A stretch of 64,000 nucleotides of DNA from Leclercia adecarboxylata. GTDB lineage: Bacteria; Pseudomonadota; Gammaproteobacteria; Enterobacterales; Enterobacteriaceae. Every line of letters starts with the position of its first letter. Position 1 is the stretch's first letter. Both the position numbers and the translations under genes were made by a program. Of this stretch, positions 13,249-23,611 are shown in pieces. The DNA lies in contig NZ_CP098325.1 in the NCBI RefSeq assembly GCF_023639785.1, forward strand, positions 4,216,001 through 4,280,000, given 5' to 3'. The notes beneath the pieces are model-generated. The model was not told where the DNA came from, did no database searches, and worked only from the letters and a program-made list of their open reading frames with translations.

Positions 13249-13803
13249 ATGTCTGCAGTAATCCGTCCCTACAAAGATCTTTTCCCAAAACAAGGCGATC
13301 GCGTCATGATCGACAGCAGCAGCGTAGTCATTGGCGATGTCCGGCTGGGTGATGATGTCAGTATCTGGCCGCTGGTCGTCATTCGTGGTGACGTTAACTA
13401 TGTCGCTATCGGCGCACGAACCAATATTCAGGATGGCAGCGTACTGCATGTCACCCATAAATCCTCTTATAACCCTGAAGGTAATCCGCTCATCGTGGGT
13501 GAGGATGTTACCGTCGGTCATAAAGTGATGTTGCACGGCTGCACGATCGGCAATCGCGTACTGGTTGGTATGGGATCTATTTTGCTGGATGGGGTGGTAG
13601 TAGAAGATAACGTGATGATTGGTGCCGGCAGCCTGGTGCCGCAAAACAAGCGGCTCGAAAGTGGCTTTCTCTATTTAGGAAGTCCGGTGAAACAGATCCG
13701 CCCCCTGACGGAAGCGGAAACAGAAGGTTTGCAGTACTCGGCCAATAACTACGTTAAATGGAAGAACGACTATCTGGATCAGGAAAGCCAGAACCATCCC
13801 TGA
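13249..13803 (+). CDS. yrdA: Gamma-carbonic-anhydrase-like hexapeptide-repeat protein YrdA
   Basis: Left-handed beta-helix protein of the gamma-class carbonic anhydrase family, 184 residues. It has repeated hexapeptide turns (IGDVRLGDDVSIW, IGARTNIQDGSVLH, IVGEDVTVGHKVMLH). Metal-ligand-type histidines lie at about residues 67, 91 and 96. The family binds zinc as a trimer; real carbonic anhydrase activity of YrdA is not established. GAGG lies about eight bases before the ATG. Its 3' end overlaps the convergent yrdB by 25 bases. Confidence 0.93.
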   Translation: MSAVIRPYKDLFPKQGDRVMIDSSSVVIGDVRLGDDVSIWPLVVIRGDVNYVAIGARTNIQDGSVLHVTHKSSYNPEGNPLIVGEDVTVGHKVMLHGCTIGNRVLVGMGSILLDGVVVEDNVMIGAGSLVPQNKRLESGFLYLGSPVKQIRPLTEAETEGLQYSANNYVKWKNDYLDQESQNHP

Positions 13804-14027
13804 TCGTCCTCATCACCGTTACGGATCGCATCGCTGGCTTCTTCTTCCAGATCCCAGCGATGTTCACGAAACGTATCAAGGGGAAGGCCATCGCCAAAAC
13901 GATGGGTCAGCGTTACCCCTGCAATGGCACACATCACTTGCATACCATTAACCAGCGCCGGGAAACAGACGGCCAGCTTTTCTTCATCCCAGCTTTCTCG
14001 ATCCGGGAACTGGATCGCCTGGTTCAT
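13779..14027 (-). CDS. yrdB: DUF1488 family protein YrdB
   Basis: Small acidic conserved protein of 82 residues (DUF1488), function unknown. It begins [20 protein letters not shown] and ends DDQGWFWLS. Its ATG overlaps the aroE stop by four bases (ATGA), so translation is probably coupled to aroE. The 3' end runs 25 bases into the convergent yrdA coding sequence. Gene order after aroE is the same as in E. coli. Confidence 0.88.
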   Translation of the reverse strand: MNQAIQFPDRESWDEEKLAVCFPALVNGMQVMCAIAGVTLTHRFGDGLPLDTFREHRWDLEEEASDAIRNGDEDDQGWFWLS

Positions 14028-14842
14028 GCCGATAGCTCCTGTTTAAGTTTTTCAATGACAGGCTTCACTTCTGGCAGCACACCATGCCAGAGCATCACCG
14101 CATGCGCGGCCTGCCCCACCAGCATCCCTAACCCATCAGCGAGATGTTTTGCGCCTAGCTGTTCGCACCAGTTAAGAAAAGGGGTTTTTCCTTTCTGATA
14201 GAACATGTCATAGCAATAAACATGTTCACTGATTAATGAGGCGGGGATTGCGGGGATCTCACCGCCAATACCGCTTGAAGTCGCATTGATGATCAGGTCG
14301 AATTCATGGTCGCTCAACGCGTCCATGGCTACAGCATGAATACTGCCAGTGTGGGTGAAAAGCGCGGCTAACTCTTCTGCCCTGGACCAGGTACGGTTTG
14401 TTATGGTCACTGCGCAATCCAGCGAGAGCAGCGGTAATATTACCCCCCGGGCCGCGCCGCCTGCGCCAATCAGCAGGATCCGCGCGCCGGGTTTAATAAA
14501 TGACAAACGCTCCAGATCGCTCAACAGACCAATACCATCTGTGTTGTCCCCCAAAATTCGGCCGTCTTCAAGGCGCTTGAGAGTATTCACGGCTCCCGCA
14601 AGGGAAGCCCGCTCTGTTAACTCATCGGCGCGTCCGAATGCCTCTTCTTTAAAAGGCACCGTGACATTGGCCCCTTTTCCGCCACCAGCAAAAAAAGCCT
14701 CCAGCGTCGTTACAAAGGCATCAACGGGCGCAAGCACACGCCCATAAGGATGCTCAATATGAAGCTGTTGCGCGAACTGCTGATGAATAAATGGCGACTT
14801 GCTATGCGCAATTGGATTACCAAAAACGGCGTACGTTTCCAT
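14024..14842 (-). CDS. aroE: Shikimate dehydrogenase
   Basis: NADP-dependent reduction of 3-dehydroshikimate to shikimate, the fourth step of the aromatic amino-acid pathway. The 272 residues begin [20 protein letters not shown], which holds the shikimate-binding SxS. Catalytic Lys65 lies in [11 protein letters not shown] and Asp102 in GDNTDGIG. The glycine-rich nucleotide loop is [11 protein letters not shown]. It lies in the minus-strand cluster four bases downstream of tsaC and overlaps yrdB. Confidence 0.95.
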   Translation of the reverse strand: METYAVFGNPIAHSKSPFIHQQFAQQLHIEHPYGRVLAPVDAFVTTLEAFFAGGGKGANVTVPFKEEAFGRADELTERASLAGAVNTLKRLEDGRILGDNTDGIGLLSDLERLSFIKPGARILLIGAGGAARGVILPLLSLDCAVTITNRTWSRAEELAALFTHTGSIHAVAMDALSDHEFDLIINATSSGIGGEIPAIPASLISEHVYCYDMFYQKGKTPFLNWCEQLGAKHLADGLGMLVGQAAHAVMLWHGVLPEVKPVIEKLKQELSA

Positions 14843-14846
14843 CTGA

Positions 14847-15419
14847 TTACCCCTGGCGAAAACGCTCGCCGGTCAACGCATCACGAATTTCTGACGGATT
14901 CTGGCGGCCACCGGTCTCACCGATAACCACAGGGAAATCACTGCCAAACTGCGCTACCACCTCCTCTGAGGTGCGGCAAGGAGGCAATCCCGTCAGGTTG
15001 GCACTGGTTGAAACCAGCGGCTTACCAAAATGATTACACAATTCGATTACCAGCGGATGGTCTGTCACGCGCACGGCAAGGGAGTCAAAACGCCCCGTCA
15101 GCCATCGCGGCGTTGTCGGCAACGCTGGAAACACGAAGGTTACCGGCCCCGGCCAGGCTGAAAAAATGGTTTCACGCTGCGCTGACGTCAACATGGAATC
15201 ATCGATATAAGGTTTAAGCTGTTCAAAACTGGCAGCAATTAAAATCAGGCCTTTTTCAACCGGACGCTGCTTCAGCGTTAATAAACGCGTTACGGCTAAT
15301 TCGCTGTCGGGATCGCATCCCACCCCAAAAACAGCTTCTGTTGGATAAGCGATGACTTCTTCATTATTCAGCACGTCCACTGCATGCGCAACGGAGCCTG
15401 GTTGCAGGTTATTGTTCAC
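14847..15419 (-). CDS. tsaC: L-threonylcarbamoyladenylate synthase TsaC
   Basis: YrdC-family enzyme making threonylcarbamoyl-AMP from threonine, bicarbonate and ATP for the t6A37 modification of ANN-reading tRNAs. The start is the GTG at 15419 (VNNNLQPGS), which gives 190 residues and matches the E. coli start. The frame also extends ten codons upstream, but those would overlap yrdD. Conserved motifs include [26 protein letters not shown] and [12 protein letters not shown]. Four-base gaps to yrdD and aroE indicate one transcript. Confidence 0.93.
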   Translation of the reverse strand: MNNNLQPGSVAHAVDVLNNEEVIAYPTEAVFGVGCDPDSELAVTRLLTLKQRPVEKGLILIAASFEQLKPYIDDSMLTSAQRETIFSAWPGPVTFVFPALPTTPRWLTGRFDSLAVRVTDHPLVIELCNHFGKPLVSTSANLTGLPPCRTSEEVVAQFGSDFPVVIGETGGRQNPSEIRDALTGERFRQG

Positions 15420-15423
15420 TTTT

Positions 15424-15966
15424 TTATTCCGCCGAAACCGGCTTTCCACATTGTTTACTGGCGCAGAAGCGCTTCACACCTTGCGCCGTTTTTTTCTCGA
15501 TAAGTAGCGGGTAATGACACTCAGGGCAGCTCCCCGCTACCGGTTTGAAATTGGTTACGAACTGACATTCAGGATAACGATCGCAGGAGTGGAATGTCTT
15601 ACCATAGCGTGAGCGGCGTTGGACGAGGTGGCCGCTGTCACATTGTGGACAGGCTAAAGCTGTTTCGTCAGGTTTATCGATTTGTTCGGTGTGATCGCAT
15701 TCGGGATAGCGGCTACAGCCGATAAACATGCCAAAACGTCCCTGGCGCAGCACAAGATCGCCGCCACATTGCGGGCATGCCTGTCCCTCCAGAACCTTAA
15801 CAATATGCCCGTCCGCCTGGTTTTTCAGGGGACGGACATAATCACATTCTGGATAGTGTGAACAACCGAGAAACGGCCCGTGTTTACCGGACCGGATAAC
15901 AAGTTCTGCCCCACACTGCGGGCAGGACTCATGTTTACGCACCGTAAATAGTGCTGATTTGGCCAT
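15424..15966 (-). CDS. yrdD: Topoisomerase-type C4 zinc-finger protein YrdD
   Basis: 180-residue protein built from repeated zinc-ribbon units like those at the C-terminus of DNA topoisomerase I. Four units are visible: [13 protein letters not shown]...[20 protein letters not shown]...[20 protein letters not shown]...CDRYPEC and [13 protein letters not shown]...CASKQC. Nucleic-acid binding is inferred from the domain; the cellular role is unknown. It lies between smg and tsaC as in E. coli. Confidence 0.92.
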   Translation of the reverse strand: MAKSALFTVRKHESCPQCGAELVIRSGKHGPFLGCSHYPECDYVRPLKNQADGHIVKVLEGQACPQCGGDLVLRQGRFGMFIGCSRYPECDHTEQIDKPDETALACPQCDSGHLVQRRSRYGKTFHSCDRYPECQFVTNFKPVAGSCPECHYPLLIEKKTAQGVKRFCASKQCGKPVSAE

Positions 15967-15992
15967 AACAACTCTTGGTGCTGCACGATGAA

Positions 15993-16466
15993 TTAATGCA
16001 GCATACCTTCATTCACTTCAAAGAGTAATTCTTCCATTTGCTGATAGGCATTTTCACACCCTGGAATATTGAACAGAACCATCAGGATGACCCATTTCAG
16101 ATCTTCCAGCTCAAATTCTGCCGTATCCAGCGCCATGACGCGCTCTATCACCATTTCTCGCGTTTCGAGGTTCAGCACCTGAATCTGCTCCAGGAATAAG
16201 ATAAATCCCCGGCAACTGGCATCCAGCCTTTCACACTCTTCAGCCGTATAGATGCGTACAGACAGTGGATCGGAAACTAACTGCATCGGTTCGGCAAGGC
16301 CTTCCTGATAATCAGCCAGTTTTTCCAGCCATATTAACGCGTTGTAAATATCTTCCCGTTCGAAACCTGCATCGGTGAGATCGCGTGTGAGTTTGTCCTG
16401 ATCCACGCGTGCTTCAGCTTCGTTATGGATGTAAGTCTCAAACAAATACATGAGTACGTCGAACAT
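15993..16466 (-). CDS. smg: DUF494 family protein Smg
   Basis: 157-residue acidic, Leu-rich conserved protein (DUF494), function unknown. It begins [20 protein letters not shown] and ends [12 protein letters not shown], nearly identical to E. coli Smg. The first 29 bases overlap the 3' end of dprA in another frame, so the two are co-transcribed and possibly translationally coupled. Confidence 0.92.
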   Translation of the reverse strand: MFDVLMYLFETYIHNEAEARVDQDKLTRDLTDAGFEREDIYNALIWLEKLADYQEGLAEPMQLVSDPLSVRIYTAEECERLDASCRGFILFLEQIQVLNLETREMVIERVMALDTAEFELEDLKWVILMVLFNIPGCENAYQQMEELLFEVNEGMLH

Positions 16467-17562
16467 GGCTTGCCCTCCTTAATCGGACATAGCCGCCGGG
16501 TACAGCTGCGATCCATCCTGCTAACTCCAGTTCCAGTAGCTGTGCTACCGTTACTGGCACAGGTTGGCCGGCACGTTCAGCGACAACGTCAACAGGTGTT
16601 ACCTCATCTCCTACGTTAGCCAGGAGCTCAGGAAATGGCAATGCTACCTGGTCCTGATCTGATGAATAAAGCCAATTTTTGGGATCTTCTGGCAACCAGT
16701 TCAGCCCTGATTGCAAACTTTCCAGAATATCTTCTACCGCCGTCACGGGCGTCGCGCCTTGCTTTATTAACCAGTGAGGACCTTCACTACCTGGGTTTCC
16801 TATTGCTCCCGGTAATGCGAAGACTTCACGACCCTGTTCAAGCGCACATTTGGCAGTCACCAGCGAGCCACTTCTTATCAGCGCTTCTATAACGAACACC
16901 CCCTGACTGAGTCCGCTAATAATGCGGTTACGCCGGGGAAAATTACCCGGCCATGGAGGCGTCACAAGTGAAAACTCAGAAACAACAGCCCCGCCACTCT
17001 CAACAAGTTGTGAAGCCAACGACTTATGGCGACGCGGATAGACATCTGCCAAACCATTTCCCAGAACCGCAACGCTTTTACCTTTGACGCTAAGTGCAGC
17101 GCGATGCGCGATACCATCGATGCCACAGGCGAGGCCGCTGGTGATCGTAAGACCCATCTGAGCCAGCTGCTCACAAAGAATCTTTCCCCAGCGCTCCCCA
17201 TACCAGGAGTGAGTACGGCTGCCAACGACGGCCAGTTGCAGGCTCGACAGCACCGAGGGGTTTCCCCTGACAAACAAAGCGTCCGGATAATCGGTAATAG
17301 CACGTAGCTGCTCTGGATAAAGGGCGCTATCCGCACATATCAGGTGATGCCCTTGCTTTGACAGCCACTCCATGCTGTGCTCGAGAGCATGAGGTGAAAC
17401 GGATAAAAACGCCTCCTTTTGCTTATGGGTGAGCCCCATTTCCACCAGGGTAGCAGCATCAATATGGGGCTCGCGCTGCAGCCGCTGCGCCATCGTCACC
17501 ATCTTGTCGCCGTACAATTCTCCCGTGCTTACCAGGCGTAGCCAAATCTCTGTGGATGTCAT
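16438..17562 (-). CDS. dprA: DNA processing protein DprA/Smf
   Basis: DprA-family protein, 374 residues. In naturally competent bacteria DprA loads RecA on incoming single-stranded DNA; the role in enterobacteria is unclear. The Rossmann-like core shows [41 protein letters not shown] and [15 protein letters not shown]-terminal winged-helix-like segment ends with [16 protein letters not shown]. The ATG at 17562 follows GGGGAAAGG and gives the E. coli length. An upstream GTG at 17577 is possible but unneeded. It is divergent from def. Confidence 0.93.
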   Translation of the reverse strand: MTSTEIWLRLVSTGELYGDKMVTMAQRLQREPHIDAATLVEMGLTHKQKEAFLSVSPHALEHSMEWLSKQGHHLICADSALYPEQLRAITDYPDALFVRGNPSVLSSLQLAVVGSRTHSWYGERWGKILCEQLAQMGLTITSGLACGIDGIAHRAALSVKGKSVAVLGNGLADVYPRRHKSLASQLVESGGAVVSEFSLVTPPWPGNFPRRNRIISGLSQGVFVIEALIRSGSLVTAKCALEQGREVFALPGAIGNPGSEGPHWLIKQGATPVTAVEDILESLQSGLNWLPEDPKNWLYSSDQDQVALPFPELLANVGDEVTPVDVVAERAGQPVPVTVAQLLELELAGWIAAVPGGYVRLRRASHVRRTHVFV

Positions 17563-17689
17563 CCTTTCCCCTGCCACAAGCCGCTATAGCAATCTTTGCG
17601 ATTGGTCACTGATGCTGTCAATCAGAGGGGGTTTTGTCTAGAATAGAGGTTATATTCTTATCAACTCCTGAATACGACTCTGGAAATAT

Positions 17690-18199
17690 ATGGCAGTTTT
17701 GCAAGTGTTACATATCCCGGACGAGCGCCTTCGCAAAGTCGCCGAGCCGGTTAAAGAAGTGAATGCAGAAACTCAACGTATCATTGATGATATGTTCGAT
17801 ACGATGTACGCCGAAGAAGGCATTGGTCTCGCGGCTACGCAGGTGGACATTCACCAGCGCATCATCGTCATCGACGTTTCTGAAAACCGCGACGGACGCC
17901 TGGTGTTAATCAACCCGGAGCTCCTGGAACAAAGCGGTGAAACGGGCATTGAAGAAGGCTGTCTCTCTATTCCTGAACAGAGAGCGTTGGTACCACGTGC
18001 AGAAAAAGTCAAAATCCGCGCGCTCGACCGCGACGGTAAGCCGTTTGAACTGGAAGCGGATGATCTGCTGGCCATCTGCATTCAGCATGAGATGGATCAT
18101 CTGGTCGGTAAACTCTTTATCGATTATCTCTCTCCACTGAAACAGCAGCGTATTCGTCAGAAAGTAGAGAAACTGGATCGCATGCGCGCTCGCGCTTAA
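17690..18199 (+). CDS. def: Peptide deformylase
   Basis: Iron-dependent hydrolase that removes the formyl group from nascent N-formylmethionine. The 169 residues carry all three active-site motifs: GIGLAATQ (45-52), EEGCLS with metal ligand Cys91, and QHEMDH with His133, Glu134 and His137. It lies directly upstream of fmt, pairing the enzymes that add and remove the formyl group. It is divergent from dprA across 127 bases. Confidence 0.97.
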   Translation: MAVLQVLHIPDERLRKVAEPVKEVNAETQRIIDDMFDTMYAEEGIGLAATQVDIHQRIIVIDVSENRDGRLVLINPELLEQSGETGIEEGCLSIPEQRALVPRAEKVKIRALDRDGKPFELEADDLLAICIQHEMDHLVGKLFIDYLSPLKQQRIRQKVEKLDRMRARA

Positions 18200-18231
18200 C
18201 GTTTAATGTGACCCCGGATACAAGGAATAAC

Positions 18232-19179
18232 GTGTCTACATCACTACGTATCATCTTTGCAGGTACACCTGACTTTGCAGCGCGTCATCTGGACGCGCTG
18301 TTGTCGTCTGGTCATCAGGTTGTTGGCGTATTTACCCAACCCGATCGTCCGGCAGGCCGTGGTAAAAAACTGATGCCGAGCCCGGTTAAGGTGCTGGCAG
18401 AAGAGCATGGTTTACCGGTGTTTCAGCCCGCGTCGTTACGCCCACAGGAAAATCAACAGCTGGTTGCTCAGTTAAACGCAGATGTCATGGTGGTTGTGGC
18501 GTATGGCCTCATCCTGCCAAAAGCAGTGCTTGATATGCCGCGTCTGGGCTGCATTAATGTTCACGGTTCACTGCTTCCTCGCTGGCGTGGCGCAGCCCCT
18601 ATCCAGCGTTCGTTGTGGGCCGGCGATGCCGAAACGGGCGTAACGATCATGCAGATGGACGTAGGTCTGGATACCGGCGACATGCTGTATAAGCTCTCAT
18701 GCCCTATTACTGACGAAGACACCAGTGGCACCTTGTATGACAAACTTGCTGAGCTTGGGCCTGAAGGCCTGATTGATACTCTGCGACAGTTAGCAGAGAA
18801 TCGGGCCCAACCAGAAGTCCAGGACGAAGCGTTAGTGACCCACGCTGAAAAGCTCAGTAAAGAAGAGGCTCGCCTCGACTGGTCTCTTTCTGCTACTCAG
18901 CTTGAACGCTGCATACGGGCGTTCAATCCGTGGCCGATGAGCTGGCTGGAAATAGACGGGCAGCCTGTAAAAGTCTGGAAGGCTTCCGTGATTGATGGCA
19001 ACACCAACGCTGCACCTGGAACTATTATCGAAGCCAGTAAGCAGGGCATTCAGGTCGCGACAGTTGAAGGGATCCTTAATCTGGAATCCTTACAACCTGC
19101 AGGAAAAAAAGCCATGAGCGCGCAGGACCTTCTGAACTCACGCCGCGAATGGTTTACACCCGGCAACAGTCTCGCCTGA
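18232..19179 (+). CDS. fmt: Methionyl-tRNA formyltransferase
   Basis: Transfers formyl from 10-formyl-THF to initiator Met-tRNA. The start is the GTG at 18232, after AAGGAATAAC, giving 315 residues as in E. coli. An upstream ATG at 18208 is in frame but has no ribosome site. The catalytic Asn-His-Asp set is visible in [19 protein letters not shown] (Asn109, His111) and MDVGLDTGD (Asp147). A C-terminal OB-fold domain for tRNA follows from about residue 208. It lies 32 bases after def. Confidence 0.95.
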   Translation: MSTSLRIIFAGTPDFAARHLDALLSSGHQVVGVFTQPDRPAGRGKKLMPSPVKVLAEEHGLPVFQPASLRPQENQQLVAQLNADVMVVVAYGLILPKAVLDMPRLGCINVHGSLLPRWRGAAPIQRSLWAGDAETGVTIMQMDVGLDTGDMLYKLSCPITDEDTSGTLYDKLAELGPEGLIDTLRQLAENRAQPEVQDEALVTHAEKLSKEEARLDWSLSATQLERCIRAFNPWPMSWLEIDGQPVKVWKASVIDGNTNAAPGTIIEASKQGIQVATVEGILNLESLQPAGKKAMSAQDLLNSRREWFTPGNSLA

Positions 19180-19196
19180 GATCATCTCAAATTAAG

Positions 19197-19222
19197 GCCC
19201 GGTGTTTCCGGGCATTTTTATT
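19197..19222 (+). terminator. Possible intrinsic terminator or attenuator between fmt and rsmB
   Basis: GCCCGG and CCGGGC form a 6-bp stem with a five-base loop, followed by ATTTTTATTTTT. It sits ten bases before the rsmB start, so it could partly terminate def-fmt transcripts or tune rsmB expression. Confidence 0.55.
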
Positions 19223-19231
19223 TTTGCGGTT

Positions 19232-20518
19232 ATGAAAAAACAAAATTTACGCAGCCTGGCAGCACAGGCGATTGAGCAAGTGGTCGAACAGGGCCAGTCA
19301 CTGAGCAATGTCCTGCCACCGTTACAGCAAAAAGTTTCTGATAAAGATAAGGCACTGCTTCAGGAGCTGTGCTTTGGTGTCCTGCGCACGTTACCCCAGC
19401 TGGAATGGCTGATCGGCAAACTCATGGCGCGTCCGATGGCGGGCAAGCAGCGTGTCGTTCACTATCTGATCATGGTCGGCTTCTATCAGTTACTGCATAC
19501 CCGTATTCCGCCTCATGCTGCGCTGGCAGAAACCGTAGAAGGCGCGGTCGCAGTAAAGCGCCCGCAGCTTAAAGGGCTAATTAATGGCGTTTTGCGTCAG
19601 TTTCAGCGTCAGCAAGATGAGCTGCTGGCTGAATTTGCCGGCACGGAAAAACGTTTTCTGCATCCCGACTGGTTATTAAAACGTCTGCAGAAGGCCTATC
19701 CAGAACAGTGGGAAGCGGTAATTAATGCCAATAACCAGCGTCCACCCATGTGGCTACGCGTTAACCGCAATCACCACACACGCGATGCCTGGCTGGCGCT
19801 GCTGGAAGAGGCCGGGATGTCCGGGTTCCCGCACCCTGAATACAGCGATGCGGTGCGTCTGGCGGCCCCTGCTCCGGTACATGCCCTTCCAGGATTTGAA
19901 CAGGGCTGGGTGACCGTTCAGGACGCCTCAGCACAAGGCTGTATGACCTGGCTTGAACCGCAAAATGGCGAGCGGATCCTCGATCTTTGCGCCGCGCCTG
20001 GCGGTAAAACAACCCATATTCTGGAAGTTGCGCCGCAGGCAAGCGTGATGGCCATCGACGTTGACGAACAGCGTCTCTCTCGCGTCTATGACAACCTCAA
20101 ACGTCTGGGAATGAAGGCCGAGGTTAAGCAGGGTGACGGACGAACACCTGCGCAGTGGTGTGGGGATGAGCAGTTTGATCGTATTTTACTGGATGCCCCT
20201 TGCTCAGCTACCGGGGTTATCCGTCGTCACCCGGATATTAAATGGTTGCGCCGTGACCGTGATATCAAGGAACTGGCGCAGCTGCAGTCGGAGATCCTTG
20301 ATGCCATCTGGCCACATCTGAAAACAGGCGGAACGCTGGTTTATGCCACCTGTTCCGTACTGCCGGAAGAGAATAGCCAGCAGATTGCCGCGTTCCTGAA
20401 GCGTACCCCAAATGCCCGTCTGCAGCTGACCGGCACACCAGAGCTGCCCGGCAAACAAAACCTGCCAGGGGCAGAAGAAGGCGATGGCTTCTTTTACGCT
20501 AAGCTAATCAAAGAGTGA
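19232..20518 (+). CDS. rsmB: 16S rRNA m5C967 methyltransferase RsmB
   Basis: SAM-dependent methyltransferase (Sun/Fmu) that modifies C967 of 16S rRNA. The start [20 protein letters not shown] at 19232 gives 428 residues and matches the E. coli start; ten further upstream codons lie in the hairpin region. An N-terminal NusB-like RNA-binding domain (about 1-140) is followed by the Rossmann fold with [12 protein letters not shown]. The two catalytic cysteines lie in LDAPCSATG (about residue 324) and [10 protein letters not shown] (about 374). trkA follows after 22 bases. Confidence 0.95.
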   Translation: MKKQNLRSLAAQAIEQVVEQGQSLSNVLPPLQQKVSDKDKALLQELCFGVLRTLPQLEWLIGKLMARPMAGKQRVVHYLIMVGFYQLLHTRIPPHAALAETVEGAVAVKRPQLKGLINGVLRQFQRQQDELLAEFAGTEKRFLHPDWLLKRLQKAYPEQWEAVINANNQRPPMWLRVNRNHHTRDAWLALLEEAGMSGFPHPEYSDAVRLAAPAPVHALPGFEQGWVTVQDASAQGCMTWLEPQNGERILDLCAAPGGKTTHILEVAPQASVMAIDVDEQRLSRVYDNLKRLGMKAEVKQGDGRTPAQWCGDEQFDRILLDAPCSATGVIRRHPDIKWLRRDRDIKELAQLQSEILDAIWPHLKTGGTLVYATCSVLPEENSQQIAAFLKRTPNARLQLTGTPELPGKQNLPGAEEGDGFFYAKLIKE

Positions 20519-20540
20519 TGTTGATAACGGGTCACAAGAT

Positions 20541-21917
20541 ATGAAGATAATCATTCTGGGCGCGGGACAGGTAGGCGGTACGCTGGCAGAAAACCTGGTC
20601 GGTGAGAATAACGACATCACTATCGTAGATACGAATGGCGATCGTCTGCGCGGGCTGCAGGATAAATTCGATCTGCGTGTGGTCCAGGGCCATGGCTCTC
20701 ACCCGCGAGTGTTGCGAGAAGCCGGGGCTGATGACGCAGACATGCTGGTTGCTGTCACCAGTTCAGATGAAACCAATATGGTTGCCTGTCAGGTGGCCTA
20801 TTCGTTATTTAATACCCCGAATCGCATCGCGCGTATCCGTTCTCCGGATTACGTTCGTGATGCCGATAAGTTGTTTAATTCCGAAGCGGTTCCGATCGAC
20901 CATTTAATCGCACCAGAGCAGCTGGTTATCGACAGTATTTACCGATTGATCGAATACCCAGGCGCATTGCAGGTTGTTAATTTTGCGGAAGGCAAGGTTA
21001 GTCTTGCGGTAGTGAAAGCCTATTATGGCGGCCCGTTAATCGGTAACGCACTGTCTACGATGCGCGAACATATGCCGCACATCGATACACGCGTCGCCGC
21101 GATTTTCCGTCATGACCGTCCTATCCGACCGCAAGGCTCAACCATTGTCGAAGCGGGTGACGAAGTTTTCTTTATCGCCGCATCACAGCATATCCGCGCG
21201 GTAATGAGTGAGCTTCAGCGCCTGGAAAAACCCTACAAGCGCATTATGCTGGTCGGTGGCGGTAATATCGGCGCCGGTCTGGCACGACAGCTTGAAAAAG
21301 ATTACAGCGTTAAATTGATCGAACGCGATCAACAGCGCGCCGCTGAGCTGGCAGAAAAACTGCAAAATACGATCGTTTTTTATGGCGATGCCTCGGATCA
21401 GGAGTTGCTGGCGGAAGAGCACATCGATCAAGTCGATCTCTTTATTGCTGTTACCAATGATGATGAAGCGAACATCATGTCAGCGATGCTGGCGAAACGG
21501 ATGGGTGCCAAAAAAGTTATGGTGCTGATCCAGCGCAAAGCCTATGTCGATCTGGTGCAGGGCAGCGTGATTGATATTGCGATTTCGCCGCAACAGGCCA
21601 CGATCTCTGCCCTGCTGAGTCATGTGCGAAAAGCAGATATTGTGGGCGTTTCTTCCCTGCGTCGTGGTGTGGCAGAAGCTATCGAAGCCGTGGCACATGG
21701 GGATGAAAGCACATCTCGTGTTGTTGGACGCACCATCGATGAAATTAAGCTCCCGCCGGGCACGATCATTGGTGCAGTAGTGCGGGGTAATGATGTGATG
21801 ATTGCCAATGACAACTTACGTATTGAACAGGGCGATCACGTCATTATGTTCCTGACGGATAAAAAGTTTATTACCGACGTTGAACGCTTATTCCAGCCAA
21901 GTCCTTTCTTCCTGTGA
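20541..21917 (+). CDS. trkA: Trk potassium uptake regulatory NAD-binding protein TrkA
   Basis: Peripheral membrane subunit controlling TrkH/TrkG potassium uptake. The 458 residues hold two RCK repeats, each with a Rossmann NAD(H) site ([19 protein letters not shown] at residue 1 and [18 protein letters not shown] near 235) and a following TrkA_C domain. Length and sequence match E. coli TrkA throughout. It is the last gene of the def-fmt-rsmB-trkA run and is closed by a terminator. Confidence 0.96.
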   Translation: MKIIILGAGQVGGTLAENLVGENNDITIVDTNGDRLRGLQDKFDLRVVQGHGSHPRVLREAGADDADMLVAVTSSDETNMVACQVAYSLFNTPNRIARIRSPDYVRDADKLFNSEAVPIDHLIAPEQLVIDSIYRLIEYPGALQVVNFAEGKVSLAVVKAYYGGPLIGNALSTMREHMPHIDTRVAAIFRHDRPIRPQGSTIVEAGDEVFFIAASQHIRAVMSELQRLEKPYKRIMLVGGGNIGAGLARQLEKDYSVKLIERDQQRAAELAEKLQNTIVFYGDASDQELLAEEHIDQVDLFIAVTNDDEANIMSAMLAKRMGAKKVMVLIQRKAYVDLVQGSVIDIAISPQQATISALLSHVRKADIVGVSSLRRGVAEAIEAVAHGDESTSRVVGRTIDEIKLPPGTIIGAVVRGNDVMIANDNLRIEQGDHVIMFLTDKKFITDVERLFQPSPFFL

Positions 21918-21923
21918 TCGACA

Positions 21924-21955
21924 AAAAGGTGCTGTTATCAGCACCTTTTCTTTTT
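21924..21955 (+). terminator. Intrinsic terminator of trkA
   Basis: AAAAGGTGCTG and CAGCACCTTTT form a perfect 11-bp stem around TTAT, followed by CTTTTT. Confidence 0.9.
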
Positions 21956-22065
21956 AACCCAATAATTCGTAAGGGTTATATTTCTGTGACGCATGTCTCT
22001 CATCAATGGCAATCCGCTAATGATTTGTTAAACTTGTATTTGTCAGCTGGCACAAGGAGAACAAA

Positions 22066-22482
22066 ATGAGTTTTATTAAAGAATTTCGCGAATTTGCGAT
22101 GCGCGGAAATGTAGTGGATTTGGCTGTGGGTGTAATTATTGGTGCGGCGTTTGGCAAGATCGTTTCATCTCTGGTTGCCGATATCATCATGCCACCCCTG
22201 GGGCTGTTAATTGGCGGGATCGATTTTAAACAATTCGCCTTAACGCTACGTGAAGCACAAGGTGATGTCCCTGCTGTGGTAATGCACTATGGCGTATTCA
22301 TTCAAAACGTATTTGATTTTGTGATTGTTGCTTTCGCCATCTTCATGGCTATCAAGCTTATCAACAGATTAAATCGTAAGAAAAAAGAAGAACCGGCCGC
22401 CCCGGCTGCGCCATCAAAAGAAGAAGTACTGCTTACTGAAATTCGTGACTTGCTGAAAGCGCAGAACAACCGCACTTTGTGA
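22066..22482 (+). CDS. mscL: Large-conductance mechanosensitive channel MscL
   Basis: Pentameric inner-membrane channel that opens under membrane tension to release solutes on hypo-osmotic shock. The 138 residues hold an N-terminal amphipathic helix ([20 protein letters not shown]), TM1 with the pore motif [18 protein letters not shown], a periplasmic loop, TM2 ([19 protein letters not shown]) and a charged C-terminal bundle. AAGGAG lies upstream of the ATG. Its last 69 bases are overlapped antisense by the extended arfA frame, and the arfA hairpin just after its stop may also terminate mscL. Confidence 0.96.
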   Translation: MSFIKEFREFAMRGNVVDLAVGVIIGAAFGKIVSSLVADIIMPPLGLLIGGIDFKQFALTLREAQGDVPAVVMHYGVFIQNVFDFVIVAFAIFMAIKLINRLNRKKKEEPAAPAAPSKEEVLLTEIRDLLKAQNNRTL

Positions 22483-22695
22483 TCCTCTTGAAGCAAGAAG
22501 GCCAGTGGTAAGAAAGCGATCTGCTTGCTTGCCACTGGCCTCCCAGTTACCCCGTTTTGCATGTTTAGTTTTACGCATATAACTTCCTTTCCCTTTCTTG
22601 TTTTTCTCGACTCGCTGTCTGAATAAAGGATCGTGTAATAGTGCTTCGATGGCATTGTCGTTAATCTGACCTTTTTTGTGCTGATAATGGCTCAT
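22414..22695 (-). CDS. arfA: Alternative ribosome-rescue factor A
   Basis: ArfA recruits release factor 2 to ribosomes stalled on nonstop mRNA, backing up tm[23 protein letters not shown] and the conserved basic part [12 protein letters not shown] match E. coli closely. The ATG at 22695 follows GGAGACAGT. In E. coli RNase III cuts a hairpin inside the gene, giving a truncated, active protein of about 55 residues from a nonstop mRNA. The same hairpin is present here (22500-22540). The open frame continues to 93 residues, longer than the 72 of E. coli, and enters mscL antisense. The downstream residues are probably rarely present in active protein. Confidence 0.88.
   Translation of the reverse strand: MSHYQHKKGQINDNAIEALLHDPLFRQRVEKNKKGKGSYMRKTKHAKRGNWEASGKQADRFLTTGLLASRGSQSAVVLRFQQVTNFSKQYFFF
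22500..22540. promoter_or_regulatory. In-gene arfA RNase III-type hairpin, also a candidate mscL terminator
   Basis: GGCCAGTGG (22500-22508) pairs with CCACTGGCC (22532-22540). The interior AAGAAAGC and GCTTGCTT extend the stem with mismatches. It lies within the arfA coding sequence at about codons 52-66, the position where E. coli arfA mRNA is cleaved. Confidence 0.75.
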
Positions 22696-22750
22696 ACTGT
22701 CTCCAGTGTTTAAAATATCGACGCGAGTGTAGGTGGAGTTAATAATAAAA

Positions 22751-23176
22751 TCAACATCCGCGAGACCCGCCATTTGCCCCTTGTTCAAGGGTTTCCAGAA
22801 TAGAACAATAAACGCTACTGTGTGCGGTACCGCAGCACGCATCATTCAGCCTCTGCAACGAGAGACGCATGGTTTGTAGTTCTTCAATGCGCGCTTCGAC
22901 TTCACTCAGCCTCGTCTGCACAATGCTTTTCGACTCCTGACATGTGTGATGTTCAGGATCGATGCGTATCGACAGCAACTCGCGGATCGACTCCAGCGTA
23001 AACCCCAGCTGTCGGGCATGACGAATAAATTTCAGACGCTGAAGATCCTTATCGGTATATAACCGAAAGCCACCTTCAGTGCGAATCTCATGCTCCATCA
23101 TCTGTTGCTTTTCGTAATAACGAATAGTATCAGGCGTGACGTCAGCCAGCTTCGCAATCTCACCAATACGATACAT
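22751..23176 (-). CDS. zntR: Zinc-responsive MerR-type activator ZntR
   Basis: Dimeric MerR-family regulator that activates the zinc/cadmium exporter gene zntA, located elsewhere. The 141 residues hold an N-terminal winged helix ([20 protein letters not shown]), a dimerisation coiled coil and the metal-binding region. All E. coli zinc ligands are present: Cys79, Cys114, Cys115, His119 and Cys124. It begins two bases after yhdN ends, so the two are co-transcribed; arfA follows after 55 bases. Confidence 0.95.
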   Translation of the reverse strand: MYRIGEIAKLADVTPDTIRYYEKQQMMEHEIRTEGGFRLYTDKDLQRLKFIRHARQLGFTLESIRELLSIRIDPEHHTCQESKSIVQTRLSEVEARIEELQTMRLSLQRLNDACCGTAHSSVYCSILETLEQGANGGSRGC

Positions 23177-23178
23177 CG

Positions 23179-23547
23179 CTACTCCTCATTTATTTTTTGC
23201 ATTAACCGATTGGCGTAATCGCCATGCAAAAATTCAGTACTGACTCCCGCCTGTCGAAGTTTAAGCTCCAGCAGGGCAAGACGATGAGTGTAGTCCGAAT
23301 GTTCTGCAGAACCCTGCCTGACGGTAGTGAGCAAGTGAGACAACTCAATAGCCTCTTTACGCTGTTCAATTTCAGGAGGGAGACAACCGGCATTTTTCAA
23401 CATGCGATAGCCGGCACGCAGGTCAGCAGGTACATGTGAATCATCATCCAGTATCAAAGGCTGGCCGTTGCCGGGCAGGTTATCAAATTCACCCTGACGT
23501 TGAGCATCCAGAATGTGTCTCTCTGCCCATTGGTCGAGTAACCACAT
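23179..23547 (-). CDS. yhdN: DUF1992 family protein YhdN
   Basis: 122-residue conserved protein (DUF1992, DnaJ-homologue subfamily C member 28-like), function unknown. It begins MWLLDQWAERHILDAQRQGE and carries the family motif FDNLPGNGQPLILDDDSHVP. It lies directly upstream of zntR on the same strand, as in E. coli. Confidence 0.9.
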   Translation of the reverse strand: MWLLDQWAERHILDAQRQGEFDNLPGNGQPLILDDDSHVPADLRAGYRMLKNAGCLPPEIEQRKEAIELSHLLTTVRQGSAEHSDYTHRLALLELKLRQAGVSTEFLHGDYANRLMQKINEE

Positions 23548-23611
23548 AGCAAACTCCAGAGAGAAGAAAAAGAATATAACTATTGTAGGAAAGTGGGGAT
23601 TCAGCAGATAT

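Noticed and set aside
22302-22655. A 117-codon frame overlapping arfA and mscL
   Set aside because: ArfA in the neighbouring frame has clear homology over the same bases; this one has none.
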